DNA of 64,000 bases, taken from assembly GCA_963851085.1 (NCBI GenBank), contig CAWKNX010000004.1, positions 248,001 to 312,000 of the forward strand, given 5' to 3'. Below, one piece after another: positions 1 through 8,619 of this stretch. Origin of the DNA: DATFVJ01 sp963851085. GTDB lineage: Bacteria; Actinomycetota; Actinomycetes; Streptosporangiales; Streptosporangiaceae. Each line of letters begins with the position of its first letter. Within the stretch, counting starts at the first letter, position 1. The position numbers and the translations under genes were made by a program. The notes under the pieces were generated by a model. It searched no databases. It was not told where the DNA came from and worked only from the letters and a program-made list of their open reading frames with translations.

Positions 1-899
1 AGCTGCGGTTGATCTTCACCTGCTGTCACCCGGCCCTCGCAGCCGAGGCACAGCTCGCGCTTACGCTGCGGCTCATCGCCGGGCTCCAGACACCGGAGAT
101 CGCCCGCGCTTTTCTCGTGCCCGAGGCGACGATCGCGCAGCGTCTCGTCCGGGCCAAGCGGAAGATCCGCGCCGCCGGCATCCCCTACCGTGTGCCGCGC
201 GACGCGGAGCTGCCCGACCGGCTCCCCTTCGTGCTCGCGGTCGTCTACCTCGTCTTCAACGAGGGATACACGGCCTCGGCCGGCGAGGACCTCATCCGCT
301 CCGAACTGTGCGCCGAGGCCATCCGGCTCGCGAGAGTGCTGGCCGGGCTGATGCCGGACGAGCCCGAGGCCACGGGCCTGCTGGCCCTGCTGCTCCTGAC
401 CGAGGCCCGCCGCCAGGCCCGCACCGGGCCTGGCGGCTCGCTGGTCCTGCTCGCCGACCAGGACCGCAGCCGATGGGACCACGCGAAGATTGCCGAGGGC
501 CAGGATCTCGTCCGGGCCTGCCTGCGCCGTAACCGCCCCGGCCCGTACCAGCTTCAGGCTGCGATCAACGCGGTGCACAGCGATGCGCCCACGGCGGCGG
601 AAACAGACTGGGGGCAGATCCTCGCGCTCTACGACCAGCTGCTCGCGGTGGCGCCGACGCCAGTCGTGGCCCTCAACCGCTGCGTAGCCGTCGCCGAAGT
701 GCACGGCCCTGCCCGCGCGCTCGAGCTCGTCGACCAGCTCGGCCTCGACGGCTATCACCTGTTCCACTCGACGCGCGCGGACCTGCTGCGCAGGCTCGGC
801 CGCAGGGACGACGCCGCGGCCGCCTACGACGCGGCCATCGCACGCACCGCCAACCACGCCGAGCGGTCCTTCCTCCGCCGCCGGCGGGACTGCCTCTAA
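1..899 (+). CDS. ECF42-family RNA polymerase sigma factor, C-terminal part (5' end outside window)
   Basis: The frame is open from the first bases, and the motif LRLIFTCCHPAL at the left edge is typical of ECF42 sigma factors just before the sigma-4 region. The protein then shows a sigma-4 helix-turn-helix (TPEIARAFLVPEATIAQRL). After that comes a long helical tail of about 200 residues (DUF6596, TPR-like) characteristic of this group, with VVYLVFNEGYTAS as a recognisable signature. The sigma-2 domain lies upstream of the window. ECF42 factors have no cognate anti-sigma factor and are usually paired with a YCII/DGPF-domain protein, which would be off-window to the left. The gene ends 8 bases before a truncated sugar kinase. 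Confidence 0.9.
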   Translation, partial: LRLIFTCCHPALAAEAQLALTLRLIAGLQTPEIARAFLVPEATIAQRLVRAKRKIRAAGIPYRVPRDAELPDRLPFVLAVVYLVFNEGYTASAGEDLIRSELCAEAIRLARVLAGLMPDEPEATGLLALLLLTEARRQARTGPGGSLVLLADQDRSRWDHAKIAEGQDLVRACLRRNRPGPYQLQAAINAVHSDAPTAAETDWGQILALYDQLLAVAPTPVVALNRCVAVAEVHGPARALELVDQLGLDGYHLFHSTRADLLRRLGRRDDAAAAYDAAIARTANHAERSFLRRRRDCL

Positions 900-906
900 C
901 CACCAG

Positions 907-1560
907 GTGGAACCTCACGTGCGTGCGGTCAGGCTCGCCGAGGGTAGCGCCGCGCTGCACGTCGGCTCAATCGGCGTGATGCTCGCGCCTGGCGGCCAGC
1001 ACGTGCTCCGGCTCCTCGAATCCGTATGCCGGCGTGGTGAGGTGGTGACGAGCTACGACCCGAACGTCAGGCCGTCGGTGACACCCGACCGCCGCCAGGT
1101 AGCCGCCACGGCGGAAAGGGCCTGCGCGTGCGCTCACATCGTGAAGATGAGCGATGCAGATCTCGCCTTCCTGTTTCCGGGCACCACGCCCGAGCAGCTA
1201 GCGGCGCGGTTTCTCAGCGGCGACCGCGCCACCAAGCTGCTGGTCGTGACCAGAGGCCGCGAGGGCGCGGTCGTGGCGACCCGTGGTGCACGCTTTTCCG
1301 TGCCTGCCGTCCCCGTCGCGGTCGCGGACACCGTGGGCGCCGGTGACGCGTTCACCGCCGCTCTGCTCGCCGGCCTGGCCGATCGGCGGATGCTGTCGCC
1401 AGGGGCGCTCGCCGGGCGCGTGACGACACAGCAGGACGTACTGCGCGAGGTCGTCGGCCAGGCATTGGCCGCCGCGGCGCTGACCTGCACGCGCGCGGGA
1501 GCGGACCCGCCGGCGGCCGGCGAACTGCGGCGGTCTCTCGCGGCGGCCGCGGGTGCCTGA
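907..1560 (+). pseudogene. PfkB-family sugar kinase (fructokinase-like), N-terminal third missing
   Basis: The 217-residue frame matches the C-terminal two thirds of PfkB carbohydrate kinases: ALHVGSIG near residue 17, DPNVRP at 51-56 and the ATP-binding/anion-hole motif DTVGAGDAF at 141-149, which contains the catalytic Asp. PfkB kinases are normally about 300 residues, and the N-terminal substrate-binding lid (GGAPAN region) is absent. What precedes the homology is only a few codons after the sigma factor stop. The gene was therefore probably truncated when these two segments were joined. It is very unlikely to be an active kinase. Confidence 0.75.
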
Positions 1561-2049
1561 ACAGTGACAAGCGAGGGCACAAACCGCTGTTGCCCAACTG
1601 GTGTCCCGCATCGTAAATTGGCGACCGTATAAATAAGTCACGAGATGTCCATCGATGGCGTGGCATGCCTGGCAACAGGATGCCTCGCCTGATGCGGGCG
1701 GGCATGAGGGGCACGGGGCAGCCGAAGGCCGAATCGACTCTGATCGGCGATGAGCGGGCCAGGCGCGAGCGGTGGGCGCAGCGGCGCGGCGCTGGGCGGC
1801 GTCGCGGTCCAGCCGCTGGCGATGCGGCGGCGTCGTGCCTGTGCGCTTATGGCCAGAGCAATGAGGAATTCGCTCCCGGGCTCGGGCGTGAACCAGGTCA
1901 TCGCGGGGCAGGTGGCGTCCGCGCCAGATCGGCGGCGCCGGGATGGCGTGGACCAGGAACGTCCCGGGCCGGCTGCCGCCGGTGAATACATGGTAATAAG
2001 TAGCGACATGAGCGGTTGAGGATGGGAACTAACCGAAGGGGGGCTTATC
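1561..2049. other. Intergenic, no convincing gene
   Basis: About 490 bases with only GC-driven open frames on both strands and no recognisable protein family. A relatively AT-rich patch near 1610-1650 and the G-rich run just before 2050 (a ribosome binding site) suggest the promoter and leader of the next gene. Confidence 0.5.
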
Positions 2050-2643
2050 GTGGAAGGTCCATATACCAAGATCATCGCGTTAGGGACCGTAGGTATTCTG
2101 ATCTTGACCTATTTCCTGCTGGCCACTACTCTCCATTTACCACCTTATGAATCAAAAGCCTCAGATATCATCACTTCATCTCCTACCCTGCCGACCCAGT
2201 CTTCTACCTCACCAACTTCGTCTCCCGTCCCAATCTCATCGCAGTCACCGGCACCGCCCACGCCCACGCCGACCAGCAGCCTGACGTCGTTCGGCGCAAT
2301 GTCGGTCGGCACGTGCGTCAATCTGGTTTTCCCGATTGGGCCTGGTGAGGAGGTTGTCAGCTGTGGCGTCTCACACGATGCGGAACTCTTCGGGACCGCG
2401 CCCGCCAACTGCACGTGCACGCTCTATCCGGGCGCCACTGCGCTGAGCAGCCAGGCCTGGCAGTGGTGCCAAAGTTTCCTGCAAACCTACGAGGCCGATA
2501 CCGGCTACTACAACCTTCGTACTTACTACATCTATCCCTCGAGCGCGGCCTGGGCATCAGGTGACACCCTGGATTACTGCTTCCTGCGAGCCGGGTTAGG
2601 CAATACGTTAACTCGCGGGCTACAGAGCCGGAGTATCTATTGA
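2050..2643 (+). CDS. Membrane-anchored septum-formation-domain protein
   Basis: A 197-residue protein starting at GTG 2050 after a strong purine-rich ribosome binding site. It has one N-terminal membrane segment (residues about 7-30), a Ser/Thr/Pro-rich linker (about 38-80) and then a small extracellular domain with six cysteines. The pattern VGTCVN...VSCGVSHDAELFG matches the actinobacterial septum-formation (Septum_form) family, which binds outside the cell. The codons in the linker are noticeably less GC-rich than in the neighbours. Function beyond a cell-surface role is unknown. Confidence 0.7.
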   Translation: MEGPYTKIIALGTVGILILTYFLLATTLHLPPYESKASDIITSSPTLPTQSSTSPTSSPVPISSQSPAPPTPTPTSSLTSFGAMSVGTCVNLVFPIGPGEEVVSCGVSHDAELFGTAPANCTCTLYPGATALSSQAWQWCQSFLQTYEADTGYYNLRTYYIYPSSAAWASGDTLDYCFLRAGLGNTLTRGLQSRSIY

Positions 2644-3071
2644 CGCGCCGCTCGCCTGCGGAACCACGGAAAGCGGGCCCAGCGCCCGAATCATGATCGA
2701 TGGCCCGTCGGGTGGGGTGTGCCGGGGTGTGCCAGCGCGGAGTCGTTCGGCTAACTGCGCCGTAACCCGCCTGTACTGGTTCAGATCTGGGCGGAGTCGC
2801 CGGAAGGCCGGGGCCGTCCGGGTGCCCTCGACAGCCTCGCGGTCGCTGGCCGCCTGGCGCCATGCGCCTGGCGAGCGCGCCGCACCTGGTCCGCGTCCGC
2901 GAGCGCTTGCCGCTGCGAGCAGGACCCCGGGATCACCTTCGGCCAGGCCGCGGCAGCGCAGCGCCGGCCAGCGTGGGAACTTCGTTCTCGCCAGCAGCCC
3001 GGCGATGGCCGCCCGCCGTGGGTCCGGGCGATGACCGGACGCACCCGGAGGCGGCTAATGTCAGCCGATTT
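2644..3071. other. Intergenic, nothing recognised
   Basis: About 430 bases between two convergent genes. Open frames here are shadows of GC-rich sequence with no family resemblance, and I see no strong hairpin or repeat. Confidence 0.45.
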
Positions 3072-4460
3072 TCAGCCTGGCCGGCTCTCGACGGCGCCGG
3101 CGGCGATGGCGCCGGCGAGCTGGGCGTGGTCTCGTTCGTTCTGGTCGGCGTACAGGCGGGCGAACCGGCCGATCGCAGCGGTGAACTTGGGGCCCTTACC
3201 GATGTAGCCATCGATGGCCACCGGGTCGCCGGTGCGGGCGTGGGCCCGGGCGAGTGTCTCGCCGCACGCGGTGGCGAACTCGACGAGGCGGGGGGCGATC
3301 AGTTCGGTGGTCGGGATGATCTTCATGTCGCGGAACTGCCGCACGTAGTAGTCCTTCCCGTGCAGCGAGCCCCAGCCGACGAAGATGTCGGTGGCGCTCT
3401 GGACCAGCCGTTTGCCGTTGATCACCCGCGCGCCGTGGTTGCCGTGGCGGCTGGGCTGGGTGTGTGCCTCGTACACCGACGGCCCGGCCTGCTTGACCTG
3501 CAGGAACAAGGGGTCGGCGCCGGTGCGGCCCTCCAGGAGCACCAGATAGACAGTCATGCCCACGCTGCCCACTCCCACGACCTGGCGGACCACATCGACC
3601 TCAGTGAACCGGTCGAACAGGCTCCGGCGGTCCTCCTGGAGGGTCAGCCGGTACCCGGCCAGGAGGTGGCCGACGAGGTCGGCCTGTTCGTCGTCCGTGA
3701 TCGTGACGCGGAGCGGAGGCTCTTCGGTTATCCGTGGTCGCCCGTGCGCCATCGTCGTCAGTCTGGCGAAAGCTCCACGGCTGGTGCGGCGCTTCCGCTT
3801 CTTCTCGATGTGGACAGAAACCCGCCCGCGGTCGGCGGGCTCGAAGTAGCTGATCAAGCTGTCGACGTGCATGCCGTCGTACCAGATGTCGAGCTCAGGC
3901 ATCATCGTGTACCGGCGCATGCGCTTGCGATAGGCCTCCACACCGGCGGTCACCGCAGCGGCGGCCCGCGCCGCCTTGATCCGGTTCTCCCGCGCTGCTA
4001 CCACGACACTGGCGGCAAAGCGCTTGATGTCCCACTCAAATGGGCCGGGGAGGGTCTCGTCGAAGTCGCGCAGGTCGAACGACAAGTTCCGCTCCGGTGT
4101 GGCCCACAGGCCGAAGTTCAGTATGTGGGCGTCACCGCAGAGCTGCACCACCAGCCCGCTGTCGGGCTGGCTGGCGAGGTCGCAAGCCATGACCGCTGCG
4201 GCACCCCGGTAGTAGTTCCACGGGGAGGCCGCCATGCGCTGATGCCGGATGGGAACGAGCTCGGGGACCCGGATCTGATTCTGCGCGAGGATCGTCTTCA
4301 GCGCGTCGTGACCGCGCTCCGCCTCGTCCCAGTACCCCAGCGTGCCCCGCCCCGCCCGGTTCCTGGCGGCCTTCCCTGATGCCCGTCTCTCGCCGCTCGT
4401 CGCCGGCAGATCATGCAGCGCGGCGGGCGGCGGCGGTCTCGATGAGCTGGACTGCGTCAT
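3072..4460 (-). CDS. DUF2252 domain protein
   Basis: A 462-residue protein matching the DUF2252 family along its length (usual length 400-470). Recognisable blocks are RHQRMAASPWNYYRGAAAVMA (about 72-92), the LCGDAHILNFG motif (about 106-116) and FDETLPGPFEWDIKR (about 132-146). These resemble the catalytic features of kinase-like folds (HxN and DFD-like motifs), and DUF2252 is generally placed near aminoglycoside phosphotransferase-like kinases. The substrate is unknown. It is transcribed alone, away from both neighbours' promoters. Confidence 0.88.
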   Translation of the reverse strand: MTQSSSSRPPPPAALHDLPATSGERRASGKAARNRAGRGTLGYWDEAERGHDALKTILAQNQIRVPELVPIRHQRMAASPWNYYRGAAAVMACDLASQPDSGLVVQLCGDAHILNFGLWATPERNLSFDLRDFDETLPGPFEWDIKRFAASVVVAARENRIKAARAAAAVTAGVEAYRKRMRRYTMMPELDIWYDGMHVDSLISYFEPADRGRVSVHIEKKRKRRTSRGAFARLTTMAHGRPRITEEPPLRVTITDDEQADLVGHLLAGYRLTLQEDRRSLFDRFTEVDVVRQVVGVGSVGMTVYLVLLEGRTGADPLFLQVKQAGPSVYEAHTQPSRHGNHGARVINGKRLVQSATDIFVGWGSLHGKDYYVRQFRDMKIIPTTELIAPRLVEFATACGETLARAHARTGDPVAIDGYIGKGPKFTAAIGRFARLYADQNERDHAQLAGAIAAGAVESRPG

Positions 4461-4849
4461 GAGGCTTCGTCTTCGATAGCAGGCGGCGAGTGATTCCGGG
4501 CGAGTGCTGCTCAGCCGACTCTACGCGGCCGATGGATGGGGCCGACAGGGGGTGACAGGTCATGATCCATAACGACTCCGCGCGGCCTCGTCGGCATAAC
4601 GGCCGGACGGGTCTGCCGGGACTCGCGGCAGCGCGATCGGGCGGCTGGCCGCGCGGACCCTGCGGGCCTGCAGGACCCCTACCCGGGCGAGCACTTGCCC
4701 GAAGGCCGAGAGGACGAGCGCGATTCCGCCGGCCTGGGTGGCTCGCTGAGGCGATCCGCAGCGACAAGGTGTCATCGCGCGTTTGAGCTTCTGTTGCCGT
4801 ATGGACGCCTGGCTTGGATACGCAGTAACCCGGCAAGCGTCTCGCGTGA
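4461..4849. other. Intergenic, nothing recognised
   Basis: About 390 bases upstream of the divergent DUF2252 gene and of the decayed phosphatase. It probably contains the DUF2252 promoter, but no gene or clear element is visible. Confidence 0.4.
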
Positions 4850-5717
4850 TCAATCGCCCGGCAGGAGGCGACGAAGCGAATCAGTCAGATCCGGCGGATC
4901 ACCGCTGTTGCGGTGACCGCTGCGGCCTTAACGGCTGGCAGTGCGCTCGCTTCGGCTTCGGCGGCGACCAGCCACCAAGGTGGCGGGGCAGGCACGGCCA
5001 CATTGCCCACGTGCTGCTGATCCCATCAACGCAGGGATCGGCGCGATGATCAGTGAGATCCAGGCGCAGGGCCTGGCCAGGAGCACAGCGATCATCATTT
5101 CGGCCAAGCACGGGCAGTCCCCCACCAACCCGGCCGACCTGGCCCGCGTTCCGGACGGGCCGATCATCAGCGCCGTCAACGCGGCATGGACTACCGCGCA
5201 CCCCGGCGCCGGAAACCTGGTCGTCTTCTCAACCGATGACGACGGCATGCTGCAGTGGCTGAGCGACCGGTCAAAGGCCGCCGCCGACTTCGTGAAGAAC
5301 TACCTGCTCACGCATTCCGCGGCTGGAAACGACATCAACGGGAACCCGGTAACGGTCGCCGCATCAGGGCTCAAGAAGGTCTGCGCGGGCAAAGAAGCCG
5401 CGGACTGCTTTGGCGTCCCTAACAATGATTCCCGTCATGCCGACATCTTCGGCATCGTCCAGCACGGCGTCGTCTACACCGGCGGCAAGGGCAAGATCGC
5501 GGAGCATGGTGGCGCCGGCCAGCAGGATCGCAACGTTCCCATCCTGGTGGTGCTCCCCTGGCCCGGAGGCGGGCGCACCGTCGCCGCTGCCGTCGAGACG
5601 ACCCAGATCGCTCCCACGATCCTGAGGCTGCTGGGCCTGAACCCGGACAGCCTGCAGGCTGTGCGGATCGAACACACGAAGGTTCTCCCGGCGCTGCGAT
5701 GGCTCGCCGCGAACTGA
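4850..5717 (+). pseudogene. Secreted alkaline-phosphatase/nucleotide-pyrophosphatase family protein with internal deletion
   Basis: Two pieces of one gene lie in different frames. At about 4868-5020 a frame encodes a classical signal peptide (RRITAVAVTAAALTAG followed by SALASASA) and stops at TGA near 5021. From about 5025 another frame encodes the C-terminal part of a type I phosphodiesterase/alkaline-phosphatase-superfamily enzyme. Metal-site motifs visible there are AIIISAKHGQSP, NNDSRHADIFG and the terminal QIAPTILRLLGL. The roughly 200-300 residues between them, including the N-terminal metal site and the nucleophile, are missing. This reads as an internal deletion that leaves a dead gene. 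Confidence 0.75.
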
Positions 5718-5866
5718 GGCGCCGCGACCGGCCGGCGCAATTTCAGCGCCGCATCAGCCTCGTTCCAGTGCCGAGGGCCACATTTGGCTACCGGCTCACC
5801 CAGGATCTGCGCTGACCAGGAACCACTCGGGAGGGCTCTGACACCGAACCCCTCGAAAGGAAAATC

Positions 5867-5989
5867 ATGGCCCGCCGTGATTCAATGCGTGATCCCACCG
5901 CACCGCGGTTGCGGCCCGATGAGCCCGTGCCGTCTGTGCTCGGTGCGCAAACTGCCCGCTGCGCGGGCGCCGGGAGTGAGCGGCGATGA
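5867..5989 (+). CDS. Small ORF, 40 residues, coupled to the downstream zinc-ribbon protein
   Basis: ATG 5867 follows a good ribosome binding site (GAAAGGA, 6-7 bases upstream) and opens a 40-codon frame beginning MARRDSMRDPTAPRLRPDE. Its TGA stop overlaps the ATG of the next small gene (ATGA), an arrangement typical of translational coupling. No domain is recognisable. The ribosome binding site and the overlap are the only evidence that it is translated. Confidence 0.45.
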   Translation: MARRDSMRDPTAPRLRPDEPVPSVLGAQTARCAGAGSERR

Positions 5990-6168
5990 CCGCCCTGGTG
6001 CGTACCAGCCCGCAGAAACGGTGCCCGGCGTGCGCGGCCCGGCTGGACGGCGGCCCGGTGGTGTTCTGGTGCCCCGGGTGCCGCCGCGGCGTGCAGGCCG
6101 CCGACATCGACGAGGGTTACCGCCCGCGCGTGCCGCGCGGCGGGATTGGCCCGCCAGCGATGGGCTGA
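5986..6168 (+). CDS. Small zinc-ribbon protein
   Basis: A 60-residue protein with a CPAC pair at residues 13-16 and a WCPGCRRG pair at about 28-35, i.e. two CxxC knuckles as in zinc ribbons. The basic C-terminus is low in complexity. Its start overlaps the stop of the preceding 40-codon frame, so it is probably co-translated. Such small ribbons often bind nucleic acid or a protein partner; no specific function can be given. Confidence 0.55.
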   Translation: MTALVRTSPQKRCPACAARLDGGPVVFWCPGCRRGVQAADIDEGYRPRVPRGGIGPPAMG

Positions 6169-6396
6169 CGCCTCCGGTGCACGCATCAGGTCCGTTACCG
6201 TTCATGGCATGGGGCGCCTCGGCGTCCCTGGTCTCCCGCACAGGTGGGATCGGCCGTTCGCGGCGGCACGCGCCTGGTCCAGATGCTGTCGTCGGCGCTC
6301 ATCGCCTGCTCCGCACGGCCCGGCCAGGTCGCGCTGGACGGTCGCCGCCTCGGTGAGAGGATGCCCTGGACCGACGACCGGCGGAAGGGGAGGCCG

Positions 6397-7092
6397 ATGA
6401 CCGAGGGACCGGTGGGCCAGGGTCCACTGCAGGCCGGGAGCCCGCTGAGAACGCCGCGGGCGGCGGCGGTCGCCGGGATCGTCTTTTCCGTGTTCCTGAT
6501 CGCAGCGTTCGTGCTGCTCAGGCTCTCTGTCCCAGCCCATCCCGGCGAGGCAGGCACGTGGCTGACCGATCGGGGGCGACGGACCGCGGTGGCGATCGCA
6601 CTGAACCTCGTCCCGTTCGCCGGCATCGCCTTCCTGTGGTTCATCGGGGTGCTCAGGGACCGGATCGGCGAGCGCGAGGACCGGTTCTTCGCGACCGTGT
6701 TCCTGGGCAGCGGCCTGTTGTTCGTAGGCATGCTTTTTGTTGCCGCGGCAGTCGCTGGCGGGCTCATCGCGGAGGCGTCGCGGCCGTCCGGCCTGCCGGG
6801 TGCGGACACGTTGACGCTGGGCCGCGACGTCACCGCGATCCTGGTGAATGTCTACTCGATGCGGATGGCGGCGGTGTTCACGCTCACCACGGTGACCATT
6901 GCCCGCCGCACCGGGATCGTGTCGAGGTGGCTCACGGTTGCCGGGATCGCGGCCGCGCTGGTGCTGCTGGTCGGCATCGGCATCTCAGCCTGGGTCGAGT
7001 TGCTGTTTCCTGCGTGGATCCTGGCGTTGAGTGTCGATATCGTCGCGGCCGGCCTGAAAACCTCCCCGGGCAAGGGCGGACGGCCTAGCTAG
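6397..7092 (+). CDS. Integral membrane protein, about six membrane segments
   Basis: The open frame extends further upstream, but ATG 6397 has a ribosome binding site (GGAAGGGGAGG) directly before it and gives a 231-residue protein. Hydrophobic segments lie at roughly residues 26-47, 66-86, 100-122, 145-165, 178-198 and 203-222. There is no catalytic motif. It resembles uncharacterised actinobacterial membrane proteins. It converges on the GDSL lipoprotein gene with an 8-base overlap of the stop regions. Confidence 0.65.
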   Translation: MTEGPVGQGPLQAGSPLRTPRAAAVAGIVFSVFLIAAFVLLRLSVPAHPGEAGTWLTDRGRRTAVAIALNLVPFAGIAFLWFIGVLRDRIGEREDRFFATVFLGSGLLFVGMLFVAAAVAGGLIAEASRPSGLPGADTLTLGRDVTAILVNVYSMRMAAVFTLTTVTIARRTGIVSRWLTVAGIAAALVLLVGIGISAWVELLFPAWILALSVDIVAAGLKTSPGKGGRPS

Positions 7093-7972
7093 CATCGGCG
7101 GCCAGGAAGGTGTGGGCTATCACCGCGTAGCCGGTCCGGTTCGGGTGTTCGTTCGGTCCACGCGGGGGGCCCGCGCACTCCCACGTCCACTGGCAGATCG
7201 CCGCGACGTTACGCGGAAGTGTGCCGAACCCGGGCAGAGTCACCTGCTGGCCGAAGTCAGCGGTGTGGAAGGCGCTGAACACGTCGGCCACGCGGACGCC
7301 GAACACCTGGTAGACGTTGGCCAGCAGGGTGTTGTAGTCGGCGGCGGCTAGCTCGCTGAGCCGCGCCAGCGTTTGGCCGGCCAGGCCGTTGCGCCATTCG
7401 GCGAGCGCGGGAAGATAGTAGTTCATCGCGATGATGCGGGTGCCCGCGGCGGCCTTGCGGATGCTCATCAAGATCTTCGCGAGGTTCGCGGTGGCCTGCG
7501 GGATGGATCTGACGGCGCAGGATGCCAGCTTCGCGGCGGAGGGCCGGGTGATGCAGGAGTTAATGTCATTGGCGCCGATGTCGATGGTGATCAGCGAGAC
7601 CCTGCTCCGGTGCAGGCGGAGGAATCCGACGGCAGCCGCCAGCTGTGGGCCGTCGGCCTGCGAGCAGGTCGCGCTGATCATGGTGGCAGTCGTTTCCCCA
7701 GGGCAGCCGAGCTTGACCAGCCGCAGACCGGGATGGTGTCTGTGCAGCGCCGCGTAGAGCTGGTCGGCGTAACCATCCCGGGTTTCGGCGCTGGCACCCG
7801 ACGAGTCGGGCTGGATTCCTCGCGATAGGGAATCGCCCAGCGACAGGTAGTAACTGGCGTGCGATCCGTCGTGGCGCGCGTGCGAAGGAGCGGTCGGCAC
7901 CGGGGAAGAACAGCCGGTGACCGCGGCGATAAGGGAACCGGCCAGCGCCAGGACAGGCCGAACTGCGCGCAT
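7085..7972 (-). CDS. SGNH/GDSL-type esterase, predicted lipoprotein
   Basis: A 295-residue protein with a lipoprotein signal peptide (lipobox AVTGC, Cys21). The SGNH blocks follow in order: block I YLSLGDSLSRG (nucleophile Ser about residue 48), the block-III-like GANDIN (about 153-158) and a C-terminal HPNRTGY carrying the catalytic His (about 279). This places it among secreted, membrane-tethered SGNH hydrolases acting on esters of lipids, polysaccharides or peptidoglycan acyl groups; the substrate cannot be told. Length is normal for the family. Confidence 0.85.
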   Translation of the reverse strand: MRAVRPVLALAGSLIAAVTGCSSPVPTAPSHARHDGSHASYYLSLGDSLSRGIQPDSSGASAETRDGYADQLYAALHRHHPGLRLVKLGCPGETTATMISATCSQADGPQLAAAVGFLRLHRSRVSLITIDIGANDINSCITRPSAAKLASCAVRSIPQATANLAKILMSIRKAAAGTRIIAMNYYLPALAEWRNGLAGQTLARLSELAAADYNTLLANVYQVFGVRVADVFSAFHTADFGQQVTLPGFGTLPRNVAAICQWTWECAGPPRGPNEHPNRTGYAVIAHTFLAADAS

Positions 7973-8098
7973 CGCTCCCAGTCTCGGTCGGGGCTCTCAT
8001 TCTATGGATCGGCCGTAGGGCCGAGGTTCCCCGCACGATGCCGGGGTTCACGGGCCTGCCCGCCGCTGCCGCGCTGACTCGCTCTTATGCTTGGCGAT

Positions 8099-8563
8099 AT
8101 GACCGAGGACGTGCGGAGCCCGGCGCAATACGCGGCTGACATCGACGCGGCACGAGAGCGGCTGATCGCCTTCGCCGGCGGCTGCACCGACAAGCAATGG
8201 AGGGCCGCCCCGCTGGACGGCGACCCGCGGCCCGTCGGCGTGGTCGTGGATCACGTCGCGCACTCCTATGAGTACCTCGCCGGCTGGATGCGCGACCTTC
8301 TCGCGGGCCGGCCGGTGGCTGTGAACAGCGACGTTGTGGATGCGCTCAACGCGGAGCACGCCGCGGCCGCCGCGGCTCCGACCAGGGCCGGGACCATCGA
8401 GCACCTGCGCCGCAGTGGCACCGCCATCAGCGAGCTTGTGGCGGGCTGCACCGCCGCGGACCTGCAGGCCGGTGACGGCCGGATCGAGCGGTTCGCCCAG
8501 ATCGCGATCCGGCACGCGGACAACCACCGCACCGCGATCGAGACTGCGCTGGCCGTGGACTGA
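8099..8563 (+). CDS. DinB-like / mycothiol-dependent family protein
   Basis: A helical protein of 154 residues if started at ATG 8099 (an alternative ATG lies at 8087). It shows the metal-site layout of DinB-fold proteins: a first His in VVDHVAHSYEYLAGWMRDLL and a second cluster AIRHADNHRTAIETAL near the C-terminus. Members bind a divalent metal and often act as thiol-dependent transferases. The actual reaction is unknown here. It is encoded alone, divergent from the GDSL lipoprotein. Confidence 0.65.
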   Translation: MTEDVRSPAQYAADIDAARERLIAFAGGCTDKQWRAAPLDGDPRPVGVVVDHVAHSYEYLAGWMRDLLAGRPVAVNSDVVDALNAEHAAAAAAPTRAGTIEHLRRSGTAISELVAGCTAADLQAGDGRIERFAQIAIRHADNHRTAIETALAVD

Positions 8564-8619
8564 CCCGAGGGGAGGGTGCGCTGGCTCTCGATATCGGGTC
8601 TTGTCATGAGCCTTCCAGT

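Noticed and set aside
1665..2019. Short open frames on both strands between PfkB and the septum-formation protein
   Set aside because: They lack ribosome binding sites, have an Arg/Ala-rich shadow composition and match no known family.
2862..4379. A 505-codon open frame on the + strand
   Set aside because: It is the shadow of the DUF2252 gene on the other strand; its translation is low-complexity with no family match.
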